Below, piece after piece: positions 7,279 to 14,140 of a DNA stretch of 14,603 nt. The notes under the pieces are model-generated. The model was not told the DNA's origin, did not search any database, and worked only from the letters and a program-made list of their open reading frames with translations. The stretch is from Gammaproteobacteria bacterium (GTDB lineage Bacteria > Pseudomonadota > Gammaproteobacteria > Xanthomonadales > Marinicellaceae). Where the stretch lies: the NCBI GenBank assembly GCA_030426705.1, contig JAUHXW010000034.1, positions 1-14,603 of the forward strand. The letters run 5' to 3'. Every line of letters starts with the position of its first letter. Within the stretch, counting starts at the first letter, position 1. The position numbers were made by a program, and so were the translations under genes.

Positions 7279-7330
7279 TCCTTATGTTTCAAACCTGCGC
7301 GTGGCTAAACATCAAATATCAACATAAAAC

Positions 7331-8173
7331 TCATAACCCCAATAAGATATTGGCATGATAATCAATATGGTCTTTGATAAAACTGCTGATAAAATAATAA
7401 CTGTGGTCATAACCAGCGTGTCTGCGCAATGTTAATGGATGCTGATGTGTTTCACAAACCGCTTCCAGACGTTCAGGCTGTAAATATTCACTCAAAAACT
7501 CATCATCCAAGCCCTGATCGACCAATAAAGGAATGCGATTTTTAGTTGTTTTGATTAATTCACAAGTATCATATTGTTCCCAAGTGGACTGATCTCTACC
7601 CAAATAACCATTAAACGCCTTTTTACCCCAATCATTGTGCATCGGCGCAACAATCGGTGAAAATGCACTGACAGATTGGTATTTATCAGGGTTCCTGAGA
7701 GCAATCATCAGCGCACCATGACCACCCATTGAATGGCCAAAAATCCCGACTTTGTTGGCGTCTACATTGAACTGCTCAAAAATCAAAGCAGGCAATTCTT
7801 CCACCACATAGTCATACATTTGGTAATTTTCATCCCAGGGCGCTTCTGTGGCATTCACATAAAAACCGGCACCCGAACCGAAGTCATAACTGTCATCTTC
7901 ACCTGCCAATCCCAGATTTCTGGGGCTGGTGTCCATAGTGACCAATGCGATGCCATGCTCAGCGGCATATTTTTGCGCACCCGACTTGGCCATGAAGTTT
8001 TCTTCCGTACAAGTCAAACCAGACAGGTAAAACAAAACCGGAACTGGATTTTCTTTGGCCTGTGGCGGCATATAAACAGCAAATGACATGGGTGTTTTGT
8101 TGACTTTGGAGTCGTGTTTATAAAAACCAAGCTCTCCATCAAAACAACGGTGTGTTTTAATCGTTTTCATCAT
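7331..8173 (-). CDS. fghA: S-formylglutathione hydrolase
   Basis: This 280-residue alpha/beta hydrolase matches the esterase D/FghA family over its full length. It hydrolyses S-formylglutathione to formate and glutathione in the cytoplasm, the second step of glutathione-dependent formaldehyde oxidation. Visible features are the oxyanion-region SGLTCTEENF (51-60), the nucleophile elbow GHSMGGHGA (146-154, Ser148), the acid in DQGLDDEFL (219-227, D223 or D224) and the catalytic His in AGYDHSYYF (253-261, H257). It lies six bases downstream of the class III alcohol dehydrogenase stop and must be cotranscribed with it. Two adjacent ATGs (8173 and 8170) are both possible starts; there is no strong ribosome site, so translation may be coupled. 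No terminator is evident after its stop. Confidence 0.96.
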   Translation of the reverse strand: MMKTIKTHRCFDGELGFYKHDSKVNKTPMSFAVYMPPQAKENPVPVLFYLSGLTCTEENFMAKSGAQKYAAEHGIALVTMDTSPRNLGLAGEDDSYDFGSGAGFYVNATEAPWDENYQMYDYVVEELPALIFEQFNVDANKVGIFGHSMGGHGALMIALRNPDKYQSVSAFSPIVAPMHNDWGKKAFNGYLGRDQSTWEQYDTCELIKTTKNRIPLLVDQGLDDEFLSEYLQPERLEAVCETHQHPLTLRRHAGYDHSYYFISSFIKDHIDYHANILLGL

Positions 8174-8179
8174 TTATAC

Positions 8180-9292
8180 TCAATCAAATGAAATCACAGA
8201 ACGAATGCCATCACCCTGATGCATCAAATCGAAAGCGCGGTTGATGTCTTCAAGCGGCATGGTGTGTGAAACAAATTCATCCACCTTAATTTCGCCTTGT
8301 AAATACTGATCAACCATGCCTGGCAATTGGCTGCGGCCTTTGACACCGCCAAACGCGGAACCACGCCAAACCCGACCCGTCACCAATTGGAACGGTCTGG
8401 TTGAAATTTCCTGACCCGCGCCAGCGACACCGATGATGACTGACTCGCCCCATCCTTTATGACAACATTCCAAAGCTGATCGCATCAGGTTGACATTGCC
8501 TACACATTCAAAGGAATAATCAACGCCACCATCAGTTACTCCAACAATCACTTCCTGAATGGGCTTATCATATTCTTTCGGGTTAATAAAATCTGTGGCC
8601 CCCATTTGTTTGGCGAACTCAAATTTATCCGGATTGATGTCAATACCAATGATGCGTTCGGCACCAGCCAGCACCGCACCTTGAATCACACCCAAACCAA
8701 TACCACCCAAGCCAAATACAGCCACGGTAGAACCCGGCTCAACTTTTGCGGTGTTTTGTACGGCGCCAATTCCTGTGGTGATACCACAACCCAACAAACA
8801 TACCTTCTCCAAAGGCGCTTGTTTGCTGATTTTGGCCAAAGCAATTTCCGGAACCACTGCATATTCAGCAAATGTAGAAGTCCCCATATAATGATGAATC
8901 ATCTGACCGTTTTTAGATAAGCGACTGGTGCCATCGGGCATCAAACCTTTGCCCTGGGTTTCTCGAATCGCCTGACACAGGTTGGTTTTACCAGACAAAC
9001 AAAACTTACATTGTCCACATTCTGGCGTGTACAAAGGAATCACATGATCGTCCTTTTGCAAAGAAGTGACACCTTCACCGGTTTCAACTACGATGGCACC
9101 ACCTTCATGGCCCAAAACCACTGGAAACAACCCTTCTGGATCATCGCCTGATAAGGTGTAAGCATCGGTATGACAAACACCGGTTGCCACCATTTTTATC
9201 AACACTTCGCCAGCTTTTGGACCTGCGATATCTATTTCTTCAATACTTAAAGGCTTACCCGCTTCCCAGGCAACAGCAGCTTTCATTTTCAT
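8180..9292 (-). CDS. frmA: S-(hydroxymethyl)glutathione dehydrogenase / class III alcohol dehydrogenase
   Basis: This 370-residue zinc enzyme (also named adhC) oxidises S-hydroxymethylglutathione, formed from formaldehyde and glutathione, to S-formylglutathione with NAD+. The related GSNO reductase activity is common in the family. Catalytic zinc ligands are C40 in TGVCHTD, H62 in GHEGG and C169 in GCGITTG. Structural zinc ligands are C92, C95, C98 and C106. The NAD-binding motif GLGGIG is at 194-199, with D218 after the second strand favouring NAD. The frame is open upstream to 9322, but I start at ATG 9292 because AGGA lies eight to nine bases before it and MKMKAAVAW is the usual N-terminus. 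It is the first gene of the operon with fghA. No frmR-type regulator gene is adjacent. Confidence 0.96.
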   Translation of the reverse strand: MKMKAAVAWEAGKPLSIEEIDIAGPKAGEVLIKMVATGVCHTDAYTLSGDDPEGLFPVVLGHEGGAIVVETGEGVTSLQKDDHVIPLYTPECGQCKFCLSGKTNLCQAIRETQGKGLMPDGTSRLSKNGQMIHHYMGTSTFAEYAVVPEIALAKISKQAPLEKVCLLGCGITTGIGAVQNTAKVEPGSTVAVFGLGGIGLGVIQGAVLAGAERIIGIDINPDKFEFAKQMGATDFINPKEYDKPIQEVIVGVTDGGVDYSFECVGNVNLMRSALECCHKGWGESVIIGVAGAGQEISTRPFQLVTGRVWRGSAFGGVKGRSQLPGMVDQYLQGEIKVDEFVSHTMPLEDINRAFDLMHQGDGIRSVISFD

Positions 9293-9324
9293 ATTTTTTT
9301 CCTGTGAGTAATTTTTATTCAAAA

Positions 9325-9333
9325 ATTATAACA
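9325..9333 (-). promoter_or_regulatory. frmA: Extended -10 promoter for frmA-fghA
   Basis: On the minus strand TGTTATAAT is a perfect TATAAT with the upstream TG of extended -10 promoters, about 33 bases before the frmA ATG. The -35 position reads TCTGAA at 17 bp, a poor match, consistent with reliance on the extended -10. Confidence 0.6.
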
Positions 9334-9335
9334 TG

Positions 9336-9361
9336 TGTAAATTACAATTCAGATAGATCTG
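9336..9361. promoter_or_regulatory. Two palindromes upstream of frmA, operator candidates
   Basis: TGTAAATTACA (9336-9346) is an 11-base perfect palindrome immediately upstream of the frmA -10, and CAGATAGATCTG (9350-9361) is a second with five-base arms. Both fall in the spacer and -35 region of the frmA promoter, a position suited to a repressor or activator. No known binding consensus is recognised. Confidence 0.3.
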
Positions 9362-9404
9362 CCTTTGGTTTTTAAATTAATTAGCATAAGTTAATGTCTT
9401 TATC

Positions 9405-9432
9405 TTGACAAATGTAGAGTTAAAGTTAGAAT
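9405..9432 (+). promoter_or_regulatory. Promoter of the BlaI/M56 operon with overlapping operator 1
   Basis: TTGACA (9405-9410) and TAGAAT (9427-9432), 16 bp apart, make a strong sigma-70 pair. The -35 is overlapped by TGACAAATGTAG (9406-9417), nearly the same as the reverse complement of operator 2 (CTACAAATGTAG). BlaI/MecI repressors bind TACA/TGTA palindromes over their own promoters, so autorepression is the natural reading. Confidence 0.7.
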
Positions 9433-9444
9433 ACAACTTTATCA

Positions 9445-9456
9445 CTACATTTGTAG
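9445..9456. promoter_or_regulatory. Operator 2 for the BlaI-type repressor
   Basis: CTACATTTGTAG is a palindrome with five-base arms (CTACA/TGTAG) just before the repressor ATG at 9459. It matches the TACA-N-TGTA type recognised by BlaI/MecI proteins, and its reverse complement repeats operator 1 at ten of twelve positions. It lies in the short untranslated leader, where binding would block transcription. Confidence 0.65.
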
Positions 9457-9458
9457 AT

Positions 9459-9833
9459 ATGAAGCTTTCTGAATTTGAAACCGAAGTCATGCAACTTTTT
9501 TGGAAATACTCAAAAGCTTCCGCTCCTGAAGTACATGAGGTAATAAGTCAAAACAGAGAAGTGACTTATTCAACCGTCAAAACAATCATAGACCGTCTAG
9601 AAAAAAAGCATGCACTCAAACGAAAAGAACAACAAGGAAGAACCATTTATTACTCTGCTGCCATTTCAGCAAAAAAACTCAGAAAACCCATGCTCAATAA
9701 TTTTATACAAAAAGTTTTTGGTGGCGATAAACAACAGCTCATCAATCATTTATTAAATGATGAACCACTTTCTGAAGATGATATTTCATATTTGCAAAAC
9801 CTGATTGATAAACAGCAGAAACATCATGACTGA
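9459..9833 (+). CDS. BlaI/MecI-family transcriptional repressor
   Basis: This 124-residue winged-helix protein matches the BlaI/MecI/CopY family in length and pattern: SEFETEVMQLFWKYSKASAPEV (4-25), the recognition helix region VTYSTVKTIIDRLEKK (35-50), then the wing LKRKEQQGRTIYYSA (53-67), and a C-terminal dimerisation part. Family members repress their own operon and are inactivated by cleavage triggered by a cognate M56 membrane peptidase, here the overlapping next gene. HLLNDEPLSEDD (97-108) lies where staphylococcal BlaI is cut, inferred by position only. The start is ATG 9459. The frame runs up to a TTG at 9405, but that TTG is the promoter -35 and the stretch between holds operators. 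No clear ribosome site precedes 9459. Confidence 0.9.
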   Translation: MKLSEFETEVMQLFWKYSKASAPEVHEVISQNREVTYSTVKTIIDRLEKKHALKRKEQQGRTIYYSAAISAKKLRKPMLNNFIQKVFGGDKQQLINHLLNDEPLSEDDISYLQNLIDKQQKHHD

Positions 9834-11061
9834 ATACCTCATCATCAACATCATCGTAAGTGGTTGGGTTCTGTCCGTCAATCGCTTGATGACTATCCAG
9901 GCCAAATACAAATTTATGCTATTGATTTTTGCCATCAGCAGCTGGGGCATACCTTTTGGCTTGGCAAGCTTTCAAAGTAACTCAACCTTATTTGAACACG
10001 CTCAACCGGTTATCTCATCTGTAAAAGTGCCAATCACTAATCTGATTTCGCAAACCCAAACATCGAATTTTTCGTGGCAGTCATTGTTAATGATGCTGAT
10101 ACTGCTGGGGTTTATAAGATTTCTGATTGATGTCATTCAATTATACAAGCAACATCAATTGTACATAATCAAAGGACAAGCCACCGCAATCAAAAACGTG
10201 TTTTGTATCAAAGGATTACACAATGCCAGTGTAAGCGGACTATTTAAACCTAAAATCTGGATTGACGAGTCTTTGTATCACAGCGGTTGGGCCGGAACAA
10301 TCATCAGTCATGAACAACAACACATCAAAGCGGGTGATACCTACTGGCTATTATGGATTACATTGTTTCAACGGCTATTCTGGTTCAATCCTGTGATGTG
10401 GCTCTTGACCAAACAATCCAGGTTAGCCATTGAGTTACGCTGTGATGCGGCATGTCAACAACACGCCCAGAACGAAAAATACCAGACAGAACTCGCACAA
10501 ATACTTTTGAAGATGAATCAACAAAGCTCTTCAACTATCAACCACATGTCACATTCACCAAAAAATAACATGATTCGCATCAAACAACTTTCCAAGGAGA
10601 CAACTATGAAGAAGCAAAACTATTTATCATTTTATACCAGTGCAGTACTCATATTATCGCTGTCGGTTAACTTGCTGGCAAAAACCACAAATGAACAGCC
10701 AATGCCTTCTGTAGATGAAGTGTTTTTAGAAATAGCGTTTGCCATCAAGAACAATTCTGATAACGAACCCCTCGTTGAAGAAAACTTTGCTTTATTAGCA
10801 AAAAATGGAGAAAGTGTGTCCGCGAAAATAAATTCATATTTGTTTCACATTAAACCAAATGTGATCACCGAGGGAGAACATGAAACTCAAATATTCTCAG
10901 AAATCATACTCGAAGAGAGCCTAAATAAGCACGAGGTAAGGACATTAACTTCACACAGCATTTTAAGTGACAACAAAAAACAAGCAACTACCATAACTGA
11001 AGACGAAAACAGCAATCTCAAAATAGTTTTAGGACTCACAGCAACCACGATTAACAAATAA
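9826..11061 (+). CDS. BlaR1-like M56-family membrane metallopeptidase without a penicillin-binding domain
   Basis: This 411-residue membrane protein has hydrophobic segments near 4-20, 30-48 and 86-107, then a cytoplasmic peptidase domain with the zinc motif HEQQH (H162, E163, H166) and the downstream ELRCD (203-207) typical of M56 proteins. A last membrane segment (about 267-285) leads to a 125-residue periplasmic tail. BlaR1 and MecR1 carry a beta-lactam-binding domain there; this tail is too short and lacks SxxK/KTG motifs, so the signal is something else. The ATG at 9826 overlaps the repressor gene by 8 bp; a TTG at 9805 is less likely. The expected action is to sense a periplasmic ligand and inactivate the upstream repressor. 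An internal AAGGAG-ATG at 10594-10608 is noted separately. Confidence 0.88.
   Translation: MTEYLIINIIVSGWVLSVNRLMTIQAKYKFMLLIFAISSWGIPFGLASFQSNSTLFEHAQPVISSVKVPITNLISQTQTSNFSWQSLLMMLILLGFIRFLIDVIQLYKQHQLYIIKGQATAIKNVFCIKGLHNASVSGLFKPKIWIDESLYHSGWAGTIISHEQQHIKAGDTYWLLWITLFQRLFWFNPVMWLLTKQSRLAIELRCDAACQQHAQNEKYQTELAQILLKMNQQSSSTINHMSHSPKNNMIRIKQLSKETTMKKQNYLSFYTSAVLILSLSVNLLAKTTNEQPMPSVDEVFLEIAFAIKNNSDNEPLVEENFALLAKNGESVSAKINSYLFHIKPNVITEGEHETQIFSEIILEESLNKHEVRTLTSHSILSDNKKQATTITEDENSNLKIVLGLTATTINK
10594..10608 (+). promoter_or_regulatory. Internal ribosome binding site and start codon inside the M56 gene
   Basis: AAGGAG (10594-10599) sits six bases before an in-frame ATG (10606), the best Shine-Dalgarno in the neighbourhood and better than that of the M56 gene itself. 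The protein started here would be MKKQNYLSFY then a hydrophobic stretch ending SVNLLA, which reads as a cleavable signal peptide. The site may be fortuitous within the linker before the last membrane segment. Confidence 0.5.
10606..11061 (+). CDS. Possible nested secreted protein: periplasmic domain of the M56 peptidase made alone
   Basis: Translation from ATG 10606 in the same frame gives 151 residues: a positively charged start (MKK), a hydrophobic segment FYTSAVLILSLSVNLLA and then a soluble, acidic, beta-rich domain of about 125 residues. As part of the full protein this is the last membrane helix plus periplasmic tail. Alone it would be exported, with cleavage likely after NLLA. The supporting signals are the strong ribosome site and the likeness to the free-standing exported protein at 6156-6698, which has the same size class and segment order. 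The domain family is not recognised. It may only be part of the longer protein. Confidence 0.35.
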   Translation: MKKQNYLSFYTSAVLILSLSVNLLAKTTNEQPMPSVDEVFLEIAFAIKNNSDNEPLVEENFALLAKNGESVSAKINSYLFHIKPNVITEGEHETQIFSEIILEESLNKHEVRTLTSHSILSDNKKQATTITEDENSNLKIVLGLTATTINK

Positions 11062-11091
11062 ATATTTTGATATTTCTCAATAACCATAAAA

Positions 11092-11121
11092 TTTCATTGG
11101 AGCCTCACAACTCCGATGAAA
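11092..11121. terminator. Hairpin after the BlaI/M56 operon
   Basis: TTTCATTGGAG (11092-11102) pairs with CTCCGATGAAA (11111-11121) in an 11-base stem with one G-T pair and an eight-base loop, 31 bases past the M56 stop. There is no T tract after it on the plus strand, so it is either a weak terminator or an RNA-stabilising hairpin. Confidence 0.45.
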
Positions 11122-11134
11122 CTTAGCTTTGTAG

Positions 11135-11140
11135 TATAAT
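11135..11140 (+). promoter_or_regulatory. -10 hexamer for the DUF4166 gene pair
   Basis: A perfect TATAAT lies 26 bases upstream of the ATG at 11167. The -35 region falls within the right arm of the preceding hairpin and is not a good match, so the assignment rests on the -10 and its position. Confidence 0.45.
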
Positions 11141-11166
11141 GGACACATCCTAAATGGACTTCCAAC

Positions 11167-11784
11167 ATGGACAAATCCAATCACATCAAGTGGCATCTGG
11201 GGAAAAATTGGCACAAGCTGCATCCTGCTGTGCAAAGGCGTTTTAATCGCCTACCCTCACAGGAAAATCCCATCATTTACAAAGGTGTTATGGAACAAGT
11301 CAGCCGCTCACGAGCAGGCTGGTTGTTTGCCACCTTAACTAAAATCATTGGTAACCCACTCAGTCCTCATCAAGGGAAGAACATTCCTATGGATGTGATG
11401 TTAACAACAAGACCAGGTAAGCCTGGCGTTTATTGGCGCAGAACCTACCATTTCCCCCAAAGAAAACCGTTCAGCGTGACTTCCGTTAAAAAAGACGATT
11501 GCGGCAGGATGATGGAAATGGTGGGTGGTGGTTTTGGTATGTTTTTGGATGTCTTTGCGGAAAACGGTGAACTGCATTTTAAAAGCACTCGATATTTTTG
11601 GAAATTCATTCAATGGTATCTACCACTGCCGCATTGGCTCAGCCCGGGAGAAACACATGTGATTCATCAGGATTTGGGTGGTGGGAACTTTCGATTTACC
11701 ATCACCATGGATCATCCGATATTAAAAAGGACTTTTTATCAAACTGGAATCTTTCATGAACACATTGAATCCAAAGAACCATAA
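11167..11784 (+). CDS. DUF4166 domain protein
   Basis: This 205-residue protein carries the DUF4166 pattern: an N-terminal LHPAVQRRFNRLP (18-30), a central WRRTYHFP (90-97), MMEMVGGGFGMFLDV (115-129), a second strand set ELHFKSTRYF (135-144), then LPLPHWLSPGETHV (152-165) and a C-terminal FRFTITMDHPILKRTFYQTG (175-194). The family has no settled function. It is often fused to, or next to, a saccharopine-dehydrogenase-like NAD(P)-binding domain, and that partner follows here, overlapping by 29 bp in another frame. No signal peptide or membrane segment is seen, so it is probably cytoplasmic. The start ATG is the only good one after the TATAAT at 11135. Confidence 0.88.
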   Translation: MDKSNHIKWHLGKNWHKLHPAVQRRFNRLPSQENPIIYKGVMEQVSRSRAGWLFATLTKIIGNPLSPHQGKNIPMDVMLTTRPGKPGVYWRRTYHFPQRKPFSVTSVKKDDCGRMMEMVGGGFGMFLDVFAENGELHFKSTRYFWKFIQWYLPLPHWLSPGETHVIHQDLGGGNFRFTITMDHPILKRTFYQTGIFHEHIESKEP

Positions 11785-12901
11785 AAGCCATGTATTAGTT
11801 CTCGGTGGTTACGGCACCTTTGGCAGTCGAATTGTTCGGGCTTTGGCAACAAAAGGCTTTAAACTCACCATCACTGGGAGAAATCAAAGCAAAGCCCAAA
11901 AATTATCCGACCGCATTTTACAAGATGAGCCACAAGCTCAATTAGACATTGCTTGCTTTGATGTACAGACTCAACTGTGTGATTTTTTAAATAAGCTGAA
12001 ACCTGATTTGGTGATTCATACCTGTGGTCCCTTTCAAGGCCAACAAACCGATACAGCCCAAACTATTTTGCAATCCGGCGCTCACTACATAGATTTGTCC
12101 GACAGCAGGCAGTATATTCAAGCCATGAATGCTCTGGACGTTTTGGCCAAACAACAGCAACTGACCGCCATTACTGGCGCGAGTACCGTGCCAGCTTTGT
12201 CATCAGCTGCTTTGCTGCATTTAAGCCATCAATTTGATATTCAAAGCTTTGAGTCCATCAAAATTGGCATTTCACCCGGACAAAAAACTAACCGGGGATT
12301 GGCCACTACCCAGGCAGTTCTTTCCTATATCGGCAAACCTTTGAAACCTTGGCCGGGAGCTGATAAAGTACGTTACGGCTGGTTTGATACCTACCTTCAA
12401 AAATACCCCAACATCAACAATCGATTGATGAGCAACTGTGAAGCACCTGATCTCGACTTGCTGCCCAAGTTTTTCAACATCAAAAACCTGAGCTTTTCCG
12501 CCGGTATGGAAAGTCAGCTATTACATCGCATGATTGGCTTATTGGCGCGTTTGGTCAAATGGGGACTGCCCATCAAACCAGAAAAACACGCGGCCAAACT
12601 ACTGAAACTAAGCCGATGGTTTGACGCTTTGGGTTCCGAAGATGGTGGCATGCATGTAGAGGTTCAGGGTATCGATTCCAAAGGGCAAACCGCCACCAAA
12701 ACCTGGTTTATTGAAGCTTTTAACAACCATGGCCCCCAAATACCCGCCATACCAGCCATCATCATGGCAGAAAAAATCTTAAACTCAGACTACCAACGCG
12801 GCGTGATTCCTTGTGTGAATCAAATCACTTTAGAGGAATACCTGTTTGAGTTAAAAGACCTTAACATCAAAACCACAATCACAAATTCTTTGGGACAGTA
12901 A
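11756..12901 (+). CDS. Saccharopine dehydrogenase-like NAD(P)-binding oxidoreductase
   Basis: This 381-residue protein begins with a Rossmann fold: VLVLGGYGTFGSR (13-25) is the dinucleotide-binding glycine motif and TITGRNQSKAQKL (38-50) the end of the second strand, where GRN suggests NADP-type binding. Later landmarks are VIHTCGPFQGQ (86-96), YIDLSDSRQY (111-120) and TGASTVPALSSAAL (140-153), all typical of the saccharopine dehydrogenase-like group rather than the true lysine-pathway enzyme. The substrate is unknown. It overlaps the DUF4166 gene by 29 bp, so the two are cotranscribed and probably act together; elsewhere the two domains occur in one polypeptide. No terminator with a T tract follows; REP-like hairpins begin within six bases of the stop. 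Confidence 0.88.
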   Translation: MNTLNPKNHKSHVLVLGGYGTFGSRIVRALATKGFKLTITGRNQSKAQKLSDRILQDEPQAQLDIACFDVQTQLCDFLNKLKPDLVIHTCGPFQGQQTDTAQTILQSGAHYIDLSDSRQYIQAMNALDVLAKQQQLTAITGASTVPALSSAALLHLSHQFDIQSFESIKIGISPGQKTNRGLATTQAVLSYIGKPLKPWPGADKVRYGWFDTYLQKYPNINNRLMSNCEAPDLDLLPKFFNIKNLSFSAGMESQLLHRMIGLLARLVKWGLPIKPEKHAAKLLKLSRWFDALGSEDGGMHVEVQGIDSKGQTATKTWFIEAFNNHGPQIPAIPAIIMAEKILNSDYQRGVIPCVNQITLEEYLFELKDLNIKTTITNSLGQ

Positions 12902-12902
12902 C

Positions 12903-12928
12903 TTGTGGGTAGTCGACTTTAGTCGACC
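12903..12928 (+). repeat. REP-like hairpin 1
   Basis: GGGTAG (12907-12912) leads into GTCGACT-TT-AGTCGAC, ending in CC. A GTAG tetranucleotide at the 5' foot of a short hairpin is the hallmark of REP sequences recognised by RAYT transposases. The transposase gene begins about 280 bases downstream. Confidence 0.8.
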
Positions 12929-12948
12929 GATTGCTGCTAATTTCAACA

Positions 12949-12974
12949 GGTTGACTGAAGTCAACTACCCAACA
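12949..12974 (-). repeat. REP-like hairpin 2 (inverted)
   Basis: Read on the minus strand this is GGGTAG followed by TTGACT-TC-AGTCAA and CC. It differs from hairpin 1 at five of 26 positions, two of which are paired changes (C-G to T-A) that keep the stem. With hairpin 1 it forms a head-to-head pair of the BIME type, 20 bases apart. Confidence 0.8.
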
Positions 12975-13014
12975 CTTTTATTAAGCAAAACTAAAATCAA
13001 ACAGCAATTACTTC

Positions 13015-13038
13015 AATGGGTGTTGATTTGAATCAACC
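13015..13038 (+). repeat. REP-like hairpin 3
   Basis: ATGGGT followed by GTTGATT-TG-AATCAAC and C is a third, more diverged copy in the same orientation as hairpin 1. It lacks the A of GTAG. Relative to hairpin 2 one stem pair has changed from C-G to T-A, again preserving pairing. Confidence 0.6.
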
Positions 13039-13072
13039 TCGTTTAAGGGTAATCCATTTATGTGGTTTGTCA

Positions 13073-13112
13073 AGAATCAGAAGAATCAGCAGAAGAATCA
13101 GGGACATACACC
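13073..13112 (+). repeat. AGAATCAG short repeats leading into GGGACATACACCC
   Basis: AGAATCAG occurs at 13073, 13081 and 13093, the last running straight into GGGACATACACCC (13100-13112). The GGGACA core recurs in the 3' end of the transposase gene (GGGACACACCC, 14110-14120) and, in inverse orientation, in the repeats downstream of it. It may mark an end of the mobile unit. Confidence 0.5.
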
Positions 13113-13204
13113 CCAATCAATAATTTCCTACAAGTCTATCAGAAAATTGCCACAGAATTTGTGACTTAAAATGCTCAAAATACAGTTTTTACATGGAGTT
13201 TTAT

Positions 13205-14140
13205 ATGACTGTAGCAAGAAAACAGCAGATTTGCATAGAAGAAACACCCTATTATCATGTGGTCTCAAGGTGCGTTCGTAGAGCTTTTCTTTGTGGCAAA
13301 GATTCAGTCACTGGCAAATCTTTTGAACACCGCCGAAAGTGGTTGATTGACCGCATTAAATTCGTTACTTCAATCTTCGACATTGATGTCTGTTCTTTTG
13401 CCATCATGGGCAATCATTTTCACATCGTTTTACGTGTTGGTGACACATCAGAATGGCCAGCCAATCGTGTGTTAATGGCATGGCAAACTTTATACGCACT
13501 TCCCCTACTCTGTGACCGATATCTCAAGGGTGAAATCAGCACCGAAGCTGAGCTAAAAAAGGTTAAAGAATATGTAACTGAATACCGTTCAAGATTGATG
13601 TCAATATCATGGTATATGAAAGCCATCAATGAATATATTGCGCGCATGGCCAATAGTGAGGATCAATGCACTGGGCACTTTTGGGAATCACGCTTCAAAA
13701 GCCAAGCATTGCTAGATGAACGGGCGCTTTTGACCTGCATGGCATACGTGGATTTAAACCCTATTCGTGCAGGAATGGCTAAGGCTTTAAAAGACTCTGG
13801 CTTCACTTCAATCCAGGAAAGAATCGAAAACAAATCAACCTGGCTTTCAGGCTTCGGCAAAGGTGAATATGACCTACCTTTTTACTTATCCAGTTACATT
13901 GATTTAGTCGATGATTCAGGGCGTTGTATTCGTGATGATAAAAAAGGTTTTATCTCTTCAAAAACTGCAAAAGCCATTGACCACATTGGCATCAATCCTG
14001 AAAGCTGGATTGATGAACTCAAAGGCTTTAAGTCCATTGGTTTCTCTGCCGTAGGAACAGCTGAACAGCTCAAAGAATTTTCACAGAAAACAAAACGGAA
14101 ATGGACGCTGGGACACACCCTAAAACCACAACTGGAATAG
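13205..14140 (+). CDS. REP-associated tyrosine transposase (RAYT), HUH/Y1 family
   Basis: This 311-residue protein belongs to the IS200/IS605-related Y1 transposases. The HUH metal-binding motif is HFH in MGNHFHIVLR (68-77). The catalytic tyrosine is probably Y144 in INEYIARMAN. Then GHFWESRFKSQALLDERALLTC (157-178) and YVDLNPIRAGM (181-191) are classic RAYT segments. It is almost twice the length of E. coli TnpA-REP because of a C-terminal extension after about residue 200. RAYTs are single-copy, domesticated-looking enzymes that nick and mobilise REP hairpins; three such hairpins lie just upstream. The start is ATG 13205, six bases after GGAG (13195-13198); an in-frame ATG at 13193 overlaps that ribosome site and is less likely. 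The gene appears intact. Confidence 0.92.
   Translation: MTVARKQQICIEETPYYHVVSRCVRRAFLCGKDSVTGKSFEHRRKWLIDRIKFVTSIFDIDVCSFAIMGNHFHIVLRVGDTSEWPANRVLMAWQTLYALPLLCDRYLKGEISTEAELKKVKEYVTEYRSRLMSISWYMKAINEYIARMANSEDQCTGHFWESRFKSQALLDERALLTCMAYVDLNPIRAGMAKALKDSGFTSIQERIENKSTWLSGFGKGEYDLPFYLSSYIDLVDDSGRCIRDDKKGFISSKTAKAIDHIGINPESWIDELKGFKSIGFSAVGTAEQLKEFSQKTKRKWTLGHTLKPQLE

Noticed and set aside
9405..9458. Upstream TTG start for the BlaI-type repressor
   Set aside because: The TTG is part of the -35 hexamer, and the added residues are encoded by promoter and operator DNA; family alignment begins at MKLSEFE.
9826..11061. A true BlaR1 beta-lactam sensor
   Set aside because: The periplasmic tail is about 125 residues and lacks SxxK, SxN and KTG motifs of penicillin-binding domains.
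11756..12901. Genuine saccharopine dehydrogenase of lysine metabolism
   Set aside because: Only the Rossmann part and general group motifs match; the DUF4166 partner places it in the uncharacterised saccharopine-dehydrogenase-like group.
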